From assembly GCA_020744225.1 (NCBI GenBank), contig JAGMWG010000014.1:1224690-1288689 (forward strand): a stretch of 64,000 nucleotides of DNA, in the 5' to 3' direction. Made by a program: the position numbers and the translations under genes. Below are positions 33,924-43,648 of this stretch, one piece after another; position 1 is the first letter of the stretch; every line of letters begins with the position of its first letter. The notes beneath the pieces are model-generated. The model was not told where the DNA came from and searched no databases. It saw only the letters and a program-made list of their open reading frames with translations. This stretch comes from Paraphoma chrysanthemicola (Eukaryota; Ascomycota; Dothideomycetes; Pleosporales; Phaeosphaeriaceae).

Positions 33924-34616
33924 ATGGCCAACCTGCACAAGAACGACGCAGCCATCGAATTGCTTCGCCACATGCCTTTTGTAGACGTTGAGCCAAAAAG
34001 GTTCTACGGCAAGCACGTTGTCATGCTGAATACGCGGATCCAGGATTACCGCAGCAATGAGATACAGGATCGGATTTGTAACGGGGATCTCGAATACCAC
34101 GTCGAGCCCGTCCTTTCAAAAGGAGAGTCCCTGTCACCGTCATGCATCTGCTTCGGTAACAGCAATGGGCGTAATGGCTACTTTCTCGTCGTTGACACGG
34201 CCGATGGCTACGTCTACTGGGGGGATCCTTGCGGTCCACACGACGAGCCAGCGCCAGAGCTCAATGCCGTGGTGCGAGAGCGCTACGCCGGCAACGAAGC
34301 CGAGCGTTGGCGCGAGAACTTCAACATCTATCGCCCATGCGATTTCTTTGCGCTCTGCAAGCAGCGGTTCCGCGAGCTTCGCTGGATTGGCCTCCAAACA
34401 GATGTGGTTGAGGCCGTGCGGATGGACTGCGACTTTGATGAAGCAGAGGACGAGTTCATGTCGCTCGTGCGCAAGATGAGGACAGCGGGGTGGCCGGGAG
34501 ATGGGGAAGGACGTGACTGGGATCGAGCGGCATTTCAAGCGGCCCTCTTAGAGTACAGCGATGAAGAAAACGAAGATGCCGCACGGGAGAGACCCACTCA
34601 CTATGTCCGCATATAA
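33924..34616 (+). CDS. SMI1/KNR4 (SUKH)-like protein, about 230 aa or longer
   Basis: The reading frame is open from 33759, but the first in-frame ATG is at 33924 in a strong context (CCACCATGG). The 55 codons before it read like protein (YHGFDQAEFLTLLTDYYEFC), so an upstream exon or a lost start is possible. The middle has ICFGNSNGRNGYFLVVDTAD and GYVYWGDPCGPHDEP, then FFALCKQRFRELRWIGLQ, resembling the SUKH fold (SMI1/KNR4). The C-terminus is acidic. In bacteria SUKH proteins often act as immunity proteins; in fungi SMI1 links to cell-wall signalling. Its position inside the HET/NLR island is notable, but its role is unknown. Confidence 0.55.
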   Translation: MANLHKNDAAIELLRHMPFVDVEPKRFYGKHVVMLNTRIQDYRSNEIQDRICNGDLEYHVEPVLSKGESLSPSCICFGNSNGRNGYFLVVDTADGYVYWGDPCGPHDEPAPELNAVVRERYAGNEAERWRENFNIYRPCDFFALCKQRFRELRWIGLQTDVVEAVRMDCDFDEAEDEFMSLVRKMRTAGWPGDGEGRDWDRAAFQAALLEYSDEENEDAARERPTHYVRI

Positions 34617-34856
34617 CGGGCGACAGAAGCGCTAGTTGACACTCACGTCTATTAGATACTTGTAGTAGATATGGAGGAATTGAAGTCTTACACAGGATTC
34701 ACCTACCCAGGTATTTCCTGAGCGAATCACAGCGCTGGCACGTGACGATCAACAAAGCGCGGGGCGGCACGCAACCATGCGCACGGCCCTTCGGACTCAG
34801 CTTCAGCGTCTGCCTGCCGCTCGACTTTGCGACCAACATCCGTCTTTGAACTTACA

Positions 34857-37364
34857 ATGCTAACCTACCCCTACGACGAACTGGACTACACCAGGAATGA
34901 AATACGGATTCTACGCTTCTGTGATCCACCTGACTCAGAGAACTCAAGGCTAGTGCATTGTACCTTGGAGAATGTCTCGCTCGATGACTTTTGTGAAGAA
35001 TACAAGGCGTTCCGGTCGGAGGAGATCATAAAATCAGTAGGAGACGTGCAAGCTGCCACATGGTGGATGCAAACCGACCACTCGACGAGTCCTGGGTTGG
35101 AGCGCAGGCTCAATCCCGAAATCCCGAGATCTTGCATCTACGGCTGGAGGTATCAGTTGGAGTTACACCACTTCTCTGAATTCAGCTCGACCGGCATTGC
35201 GCGAACAATGGGAGTTGAAGTAAACGGACTCCCCAACCTTCCGGAGCCATTGCTTATGCGGCAGGCTCGGGTGCTTGAAGACCCTCCTCTGAAAATGCCA
35301 GATAGTACGATGACCATTCCGCCGCGATTCTCGTGGGGTGACTTCGAGGCAATTTCTTACTGCTGGGAATCGGACGTTCGTGATCAAGAGGTGGTAGTGG
35401 ATAACATCAAGGTCGCAATCCTAACTAACCTTGAGGCGCTACTGCAGCATCTACGACATCTGCCGGAAGCGAAATCTGGTATGGGGTTCTGGATAGATGG
35501 CCTCTGCATCAGTCAGGATCAATTGATCGAGAAGAATCATCAGGTTCGATTGATGAAACAGATATACGAACAGGCGGTCGCTGTCATCGTTTGGCTCGGT
35601 CCTGGAGATTTCGGAAGCGACATGGCGATAGATTTCATTCTGCAGTTAGCCGACATTCAAACTGAACAAAGTTATGGACACTTGTACAAGCAGCATGTGG
35701 TAGAATGGCTCAATCGGGACTACCAAACGCCAGCACTATGGACTGCATTGATTGATCTTTGGTCCCGAAAGTATTTTGGCAGAATGTGGATCATTCAGGA
35801 ACTTGCTCTGAACTCCCGGATGTAATTGTTCATGTGTGGCCAGAAGAAAGTTCCCAGGGAGGTCATCGAAGCAGCAAGTGATTTTTGCATGTCTTATGCT
35901 GGAAACCTAGCTCAGATCTTATCTGACGCTCAGCAGAATATGGAATGCCCGTCAAAAATTATTCGGAACGACGTTTGGGAATGTGCATACAATATCAACA
36001 ACCTCGTCGAGTTACGCAGTGAGTCAACACATCTCAATGCCATCCTCAACTTAGCGCGCAAGTCAAATGTCAAGGATCCAAAAGACAAGATTTATGGTCT
36101 GCTTGGAATGGTTTTACCTTCCCTTGCACAAGCAATCGTGCCCGACTATTCCAAGACAGTCCAGGAAGTATATATCCAATTCGCTCTAGCAGTTCTCGAG
36201 AAATGCAGTCATCTAGATGAGGTGCTAGTCTGGTGCGCAATCATATACGATGGCGCGCTGCCTTCATGGGTTCCCGACTGGAACAGTCCCTTTAGGCGCT
36301 ATCACCTTCGATGGTTCCGACGATTTTGCGCGGCGGGAGACACTTCGCCCACTTGGTCGTTCACTGAAGAGTTACAGCAGCTCCACTGCAAGGGAATACT
36401 CGTCGACATCGTCGAAGCAACTAGCTCGGCTCTTTCAGAGAGCTTGCCGTATCGCGAAGTCATCAAACCACCTACACTGATCGAGCTACCCGCCCGGCCG
36501 CCCGACACGTCCAACCACAATGCGCAGGTAGGCACAAGGAGCGATACATTGTGGAAGGAACTTCAAGAAACTCTAAGGCGGCGACTGGGATCATCCAAGA
36601 AACCTGTTCCAAAAATTGCTCCCAAACGAAAACCACCTACACTGCGAAGTAGGTCTGAACACGAGAATGGGACGTTGGCTCGACCTAATGGGTTCGGAAG
36701 ATACGGTAGTGAAGCGCGTTTGATGAAGGCTATGTTTGGGACCCTGACGCACTCATACGATATGACGCAGATAGATGGTGACCTCACACTAGTAGACTGG
36801 ATCGAGTGGGACCGACTCGAGTATAAGGACGATTGTGATCCCGCCGTGCAAAACTTTTGGAGTTTTGGCACTGGAGAGGAAAGTCTGGGCAGATTTGAGG
36901 ACGAAGCAACCCCGTGGATGCTATTCGACCGCTTCCGACAAACCAATGCTAATTTCTCCGTTCTCGACTACAAGTTCCAGGATTTCTTCCCGAACCCGGA
37001 GCTTTGCGGACCACAAGGGCTTTCAGCTGGCCGCCAATGGGGCCGTTCTAGGAAGATCACCTGGCAGCATGCTGGTCTTATCACAAATGCACAATGGAAC
37101 ACCATTCGACTCGCGACCGTGGGCTTGGCTGGGCGACGAATTATTACGACCAAAACAGGCTATCTCGGTCTCGCGCCAGCCGAAACGAGACCTGGTGACA
37201 CTGTAGCCATACTTTACGGCTGTAGATACCCCGTCATTCTGCGTCCTTCTGGTAATGGCTTCAAGTATGTTGGCGAATGTTACATCGACGGGCTGACGCA
37301 TGGTGAAGCCGTCAAGGGCCTCGAAAGACAAGAATATAAGGAAGCCATAATTACTCTGATGTAA
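34857..37364 (+). pseudogene. HET-domain gene interrupted by one in-frame TAA at 35823
   Basis: One continuous frame of 836 codons starts at ATG 34857 (MLTYPYDELDYTRNEIRILR). The HET domain spans residues about 160-330: FEAISYCWES, GFWIDGLCISQDQ, YEQAVAVIVWLGPGD and YFGRMWIIQELALNSRM. TAA then breaks the frame exactly where the family continues (LFMCGQKKVPREV). Downstream are YGLLGMVLP, LPSWVPDWNSPF and C-terminal KTGYLGLAPAETRPGD and YKYVGECYIDG-like blocks, ending at 37364. No intron of usable length removes the stop (the nearest GT..AG is 22 nt). CAA to TAA by RIP is a simple explanation. A truncated HET-only product of 322 aa remains possible. Confidence 0.75.
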
Positions 37365-37423
37365 CGTCAGCCGTGTTTACATCTAAGCATGGTCTAAATA
37401 GTTCGTAAATGTTACTAATGGGA

Positions 37424-37660
37424 CTACATATCGTCGTGGAAACAACCAACAAACAAGATATTGCCAAGTTTGTCAATTCATCTATATAGCGTGATATCAA
37501 CCACATATCCCTATAGGAGCCAGCCCAGACAGTATCTTCTCAACCAAATCAGACGGTATGTTCCTCTGGACACATGTTGTGCTCAGAACGATATGAGTGG
37601 CTTCACAAGATAAAGAGACTTTGACCGAGCTGTGTGCTATCATCCATGAAACGTTTACTC
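37424..37660 (+). pseudogene. Relic of an NLR NACHT region copied from the 28.9-kb gene or a sibling
   Basis: Sequence matches the first NLR at two spots in order. ATATCGTCGTGGAAACAACC corresponds to the VETTNKDDISKFVEAS codons near 30440. GGTATGTTCCTCTGGACACA, continuing to ACTTTGACCGAGCTGTG, corresponds to EGMFLWAHLVL...TLTELYDII near 30560-30650. Stops interrupt both pieces. It is a clear non-coding fragment. Confidence 0.72.
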
Positions 37661-37731
37661 GATAATCTCAATTGCTTTCAAGTAGTTCAGATCTGGTTGC
37701 GTTACTTCTGCTGGCCGTCATGTGTTACAGC

Positions 37732-40700
37732 TTAGTTATCCGCCTTGCTAAGTCCTTCCTCTTTACTTTTATTCCACAGGAACGGCCCAGTAAAGTTGGT
37801 CTCTAGGAGAACCTCATCCTCCAACCCAAGCAGAGGGAACAGTCTTCCCTGTACATTCTTAAATTCACTTTCTAGCCTTCTTCCATCCCGTGTGAACCAC
37901 ATTGTCTGAGTGGTGAGATCAACTCCACAACCGATAGTATGCCCTGGGCCATACGGCAATTCGGTTGCAACTGCTTCGAACTCCTCACAACGGCTCTCGA
38001 AGAAACCGCCGTCATCTGCATGATAGCCCCATGACCGCGCACTGGGAGCAGCCCCACGAGGTGGCCATCCTGGGAAGAGGATTGCAGAGCCACCAATAGT
38101 GCAAAACCCAATAGCTAGAATGGGAAAGTCTTTGTGGGAATCATGACTCGCGTCTCCAGTTGTTGGCTTGCTTGTGATTTCAAAGTAGAAACTGTCTAGG
38201 CCTGCCGGTAGGGGCTTATTCGTAGAAATGCAAATTTGCTTCCCAGAAGTATGCTTGACGGTTGTGCCATCTTCTGCAATTTGTGTCCTTGCGTCCGTTG
38301 CCCATCGTGAAGGGAGCATCCCGGCCCATGCAGCTTGTTGCTTGAGAAAGCGGCCAGCCTCTTCCTGCTGATGGTTTCGTGCCAGTTCTATTGGCGTCCA
38401 ACCGTATCGATCTTGACGATTGAGATCTGCTCCTATTTTGCTAAGTTGCTGAAGTAGTGTTGAGCTCCCATTCATGGCACAGATGGCCACAAGCTCTGGA
38501 TCGGCCGCCGCAGCCTTCGGATCTCTAACAATCAGGTGCGATATGATGTCTTCAAAGGCTGTATCATGACTTGCTCGCGCCCATTGCTCGTATGCCAGGA
38601 TCAAGGCGGTTTTGCTATTATTATCACGGAGCGTGACATCGGCGTTGGCGGCGAGCAGAAGCAAAACACATGTCGTTTCACCGAGCCAAGCGGCCCGGTG
38701 AAGAGGCGTCATTCCCTTTCGGGTGTCTTGCTCGTTGAGAGCAAGACTGGCGAAGTCGTTCGCTGCTTGGGCTGTTTTGATCAACTTACCAACAACATGT
38801 ACAAAGCCATGCGCGGCCGCTTCACGCAACGGAGTGCGTCGACTTTTCGTGAGCACGTTGATTTCGGCTAGCGGTAAATTCTTGTCTAACAAAGTGTCAA
38901 GCAAGAGTATCGCCTTGTCTTCGGCAGCACCGTCCAGGCAGGCGCAAAATAGTGGTGTTCGTTTGTGTTTGTCAAGTATGTTTGGTTCCGCTCCGTGATT
39001 GAGCAAGATTTGCACACAATGTCTGGTTCCAAGCTCAGCTGAACTGTGCAACGCAACTTTTCCGTAGTGGTTCTGGACATTTGGGTTGGCCCCAAACTTG
39101 ACTAGGAACTCGACGCAGTCAGTATGGTTTCCTAGTGCAGCCTGTTGGAGGGCAGTGTCCCCTTCTTTATCCTCGTCATCAATTTCCGTGATCAACTCGC
39201 TTTGACAGAGAACTTCCAAAGTTTCGAGGTCACCGTAAAGGCAAGCCATCTGAAGTGGTCGGACAGAGTCACTGTTCTCCTCGTTGGCGTTCGCCCCACG
39301 GCTCACAAAAGCTTGCAAGAGCACTTTTGGAACCTCCCGTCGCCAAAGCAACACATGTAACGGCGTGTTTCCACTACTATCCCGAGCGTTGATGTTAGGC
39401 TTGACATCATCGACAGCGTGGTTGAGGAGAAGGTCCAACACAGCCACGTCTTCACCTTGCCAGGCAAAACAATGAAGCGCAGTCCAAGAATTGACTTGGT
39501 TGGCAACTGTCGGGTTGGCACCGTATTTAAGCATAAGTTGAACAACTCCATGGTCTGATCGTTTCATCAACCATTTTTGGACTGCGAGAGACTTAGTCCA
39601 TGTGTCACACTTGAAAACCTAACGTATATACTCACATGCCGGAATTGAATTTTCCCTTACCATGTTAGGATTGGCGTCATTCTCAAGAAGCAACTGAAGC
39701 ATCTCAAGACTGTTAGACCTGTCAGCAGCCACCTGTAGCGGTGTCTCGTGTACTCCATAGGGCGCTTCGTTGATTTCTGCACCGTTCTTCAACAGGTGCG
39801 TTACCCAGCTTGTCAGGCCCAGATATGCAGCGACATGCAGAGGCTTGAGACGACCTTCGTGCCTAGCGAGTGTAGTATCCCAAAGCTGCCATCGCCTGAA
39901 CCAAGCTGCGTTTTCAGTCACCCAGCAATCGAGTTGGTCGTAAAGTCCAGCCCACACGCTGTTTTCCAGCAGCCGTTCCGAGGGACTCCACAAGGCTTCT
40001 GCCTGTAAAATGTGGTAAGACCAGAACCCCATCTCGTACCGGTACAATCTAAGGTCCAGATCCTTGGTGTTCTCTCCAAGTTCGGTCTTATCTGCTACAT
40101 TAGCCAAATTAAGCTCGCCTTTATCCTCGTCATCTTGCGATTCATAAGGATCTGCATGATTTGGGTGAGCTTGGGAGTTTGCAGTTTTTTCCTTTTCTGC
40201 TGATGTCGCAAGGATCGATGGTTCCTGGTGGCTAATGTCGATGGCCTCGACTTGCCGCATCGAACGATCTTCTGGCATCAAAGTAGTACTTGTCTCATAC
40301 ACCACACTCTCGGGCATTGTCACTGGAATCTTCCGGCTAATGGCGATGGATTTGACTTGCAACGTCGTAGTAGTAGTTGTCTCATTGAAAACACGCTCCG
40401 ACATTGTCGCAGGTACTGCGCTCGCTTCTGAGATGACATTGTTGCTCTTCTGCGCAGCTACCTCACTTTCTAGCTTGTCGTTTGGTAGCGCCGATTGACT
40501 CCATAGAGGAATTTTGTCATCTTTTGTTGCGCGTCTCTGAAAGATTGCATTGTTCATAGCTCGCATACATTCAAGTGCAAGCTTCAAATGCCCACTTTTC
40601 GGATCGATCGTCAAAGTATCGTTGACAGTTGCGGCAGCCTTGCAACTAGCGCAAAAATGAGCCCCATTGGTTTCGGCTTGTTGATGTGCCGTACTTTCTC

Positions 40701-42911
40701 GAAGACAGAAGTCGCGTATCTGTGGAGGACCTTGTAGATGGACAAGGTAGTAATCGGACCAGGGCTCCGATTCCATTCTCAGAAAAGGCCCGCGCGCATC
40801 TTGCATCTGTTCGATATCGAGTATGGAGCTATTGAGAAACGACACATCCACGAGTGCTCTAGCTTCGTTCTCTACTTTCGGCCCACGCGGTTGATATGTA
40901 CCATGGTACGCATCCATAATTTCGGGGAGTCGAAGAGGTACTGGTGCGAGCAAGGACCACAAGAGTGCCGTTCGTAGCAACTCGATGTAATTTGCGCCCA
41001 TCTTTTGAAGGGCGTTACTGTAGACACTCTCCATACCCTCCGGGAGATTCTGAAGCCGGTTAAATATGGGGCGTTGGAACGGCTCTCGCATGAAGGGGAC
41101 CGCAATTGTACCAATGTAAGCGAAACGAGGACCAGCCTTTTTGAGGATGGTATGTATGGCTTCCTGCTGCTCGTCTTGCGTGAGACCAGGGACATCCCTC
41201 AGTTCATCCTCTAACTGTCTTTTCATATCTTCGTCGTTGTAATCCCCAGCGTCTATAGATCTCAGACCCTTCATGTCCTGAACCTGATTGTAGAACTGGG
41301 AGACTGAGCGGCATCCGACAATGAATTTCGTTGATCTCGAATTAAGTGTCGTGGCCTTCGATGGAGCAAGAACGGCTTTCACTTTCGTCGCCAATTTCTG
41401 TTGCTCGTTTGCGTCAAGACGATCTGCTTCGTCAAAAGCAACTACGATGTTGGCATTCAGTCGCGCGGCAATGGCTTGAAAGGCATTGGCAAATTCGGGG
41501 AGACTTTCGGTATCGTTGCTTTTGATGATGGAGCTGTTGCGATTCTTCTCTTTCTCCTTTGGAATTGCAAAAACTTTGTTGCAGTCCTCGAGGAGCTTGA
41601 GGTTGCTCTCGTCCTGCCTCGAATGTTCATACAGCAAGTAAAGTAACGTGTTGCATACTGTTTGAACTGAAAGATTCTTAGATGCGACGCCACCATTACC
41701 CAAGCCACAGTTCATGTAAAGCAGGATGATATCGCGGCTGTTCTCTAGATCCAATTTCTCAACTACCGTTGCGAGTACTGTTGTCTTTCCACTATCTGCT
41801 CTGCTTAGCTAGGCTTCAAGCGCTGATCCCCACCTTGGTACTCACCTTCCTGACCATTGATACATAGCACACTATTGGTCGTGGAATTGTGCCACTCTGT
41901 GTATTCCACGCGCTCGAAGATCCAGTTGCACGTGTCAGGATGTCGTTGATCGAGCGCTTTCCCTATTGCGTCACTCGTATTTCTCTGGGGATTCAGAGCT
42001 TCCTTGATGTTCTCGAACCTCTGCAGAGCCAAATCCCACGGAGTTTTCGGTTTGGTTGTCGATTTGATGTCCTCCATGTTTTTGAGCACAAGGGCCCATT
42101 GAGCGGCTTGCTCCTCGTACATCCTTTGAAGGGTGTCTTGGAAGCTTCTGATCTCATTCACTGTACCTTCAATGTTGCTTACAATACCTTTGACAGCATC
42201 GATCTGATGTAGACTCTTGTCCTGGAAGATAGCTTGGCTGTCCTCCAGTATCTTCGCTTTGCAAGCAGCAATGTCGGCCATTTTCCCTTCGAATTTCGCC
42301 TTGGACGCCCCAAAAAAGTCTTTAAATCCATGTCTTAATTTGGCCAAAGTGCCAGCACGAATATGGCGTCGAACTGAGAAAGAGAAGCTAAGCACAGCAG
42401 CGTATGCATCTATGATTCCCTGAAAGAGCTTCTCCACCACTGGAGATGGTTTCCATTCTTTTCCTTTCGATCGTTCGTCGTATAAGCGATCGTAGTGTGG
42501 GATGATGATCATGATTTCCGAGATATCCGTCAAGGCCGTCCCGAAGAAGGTGTATAGGTCGTAATTGCTTTGTATGGCGGAGAGTGTAAGCTTGACAGCG
42601 AACCAAGCCAATCCAACACTCTCTGGTGCACCTGTCATGGCGTAATCGCCAATGGCAACGAAGTTCCCGATATTCGCCATCAGCTTGTCGATCCATGCAG
42701 CTGGAATTTCGGCATTGCCCATCTTGTTGGAGCCCCATTTCTCCCCCGCATTCTGTTTGAGAGTCCCTGCCGCCGCCTTTGCGTCCTCGGGATTTCCGTT
42801 CTGTGCAAGGAAATCTCGAAGCATTTCGAGATCTTTGCTATTTTGGTAGCGCGCTTCCGCATCCTGTACAAATCGTTGACGACCATCCCGATAAAGCTGC
42901 GAAGAAGGCAT
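37732..42911 (-). CDS. NLR: STAND N-terminal domain - NACHT - ankyrin - SPRY, 3 exons, 1696 aa
   Basis: Exons 42911-41846, 41798-39661 and 39618-37732 join in phase. The N-terminal 350 residues are helical (VGLAWFAVKLTLSAIQSNYD, DISEIMIIIPHYDRLYDE) and resemble the Goodbye/NACHT-N class that precedes fungal NACHTs. The P-loop is built across intron 1 (INGQEADSGKTTVLATVVEK). Walker B is NIVVAFDEADRLD near residue 479, with sensor-like KFIVGCRSVSQFYNQ. A low-complexity segment holds two diverged copies of a T/M-P-E-S/R-V-x-E/N-T motif (residues about 780-840). Roughly 12-13 ankyrin repeats span about 970-1490 (HHAGLKPLHVAAY-type units). Residues about 1520-1685 form a SPRY domain (FYFEITSKP, SWGYHADDGGFFES, HTIGCGVDLTTQTMWFTRDG, LFPLLGLED). 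Confidence 0.85.
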
Positions 42912-43648
42912 AGCGTATGTGGTGAAGAGGAAGATTCAGTGGAAGATGTCGATAGCCTGCGCGTGGAGCAATATGAGCGGAGATACGAGTTGTTGTTACG
43001 CTAGTAAGCGGTGCAAGGTGCATACGACGCTCTCGTCCGCAATTGATTGAGTTTAGAGAATTGAACCTGTGGTCCTCGCATGAGGGTCGGCTTTATGGTA
43101 TGAGTCGATAGCCCGACCTGATCAATCGGAACCCATGCGACGCGCTGCAGCTGGCAGCTAAGCCGTATATATCTACGAGATGCATGGTCGTTGGTGATTG
43201 TGTACAGTGTCACTAATCGTGTGCTCACATCTTGGATAGGCTGTAACGAATGACAACCCACGACATGGACGAATGCAGCCATACGATTTCCTCACAAGCG
43301 ACAAGCATGCGAGCCAACGTTTGGTGACTGTGCATCATTGCCGTGGTTGGTTATTAGTCCTATACGTGGACAGTGTGTGGAAAAGAGATGGGCGCCGGGA
43401 TGAGCGCCGGGATGGGCGCCAAGCTGAAAAGGAAAACCCGGGCGAGGCCGATCAGTGGGGTTGTTCGCCGAACACGAACGCTACGCTTCTTGCCACGTAA
43501 GCGATCGGTTTCCCAAGGTAGCATACTTCGTAAATTCGTGAATTCGTGAATGCAGGCTAATTCCAGCTATGAGAGACCTGACGCCGCTCCCGTGTACGGC
43601 CTGGTGAGCAGGTATATTGTACGAATTCTTGCATTCTAGATCATGAAA
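42912..43648. other. Intergenic region between the SPRY-NLR and a HET gene
   Basis: 737 bp. It includes a short degenerate triplet repeat of GGGATGGGCGCC (about 43387-43421). A tRNA-like B-box at about 43045 does not fold. No gene is supported. Confidence 0.4.

Noticed and set aside
35815..35850. A very short intron removing the stop at 35823
   Set aside because: The only GT..AG pair around the stop is 22 nt long, well below the 41-nt minimum seen in this window's genes.
43040..43110. Possible tRNA (GGTTCAATTC on the minus strand)
   Set aside because: D-arm, T-arm and acceptor stems cannot be formed.
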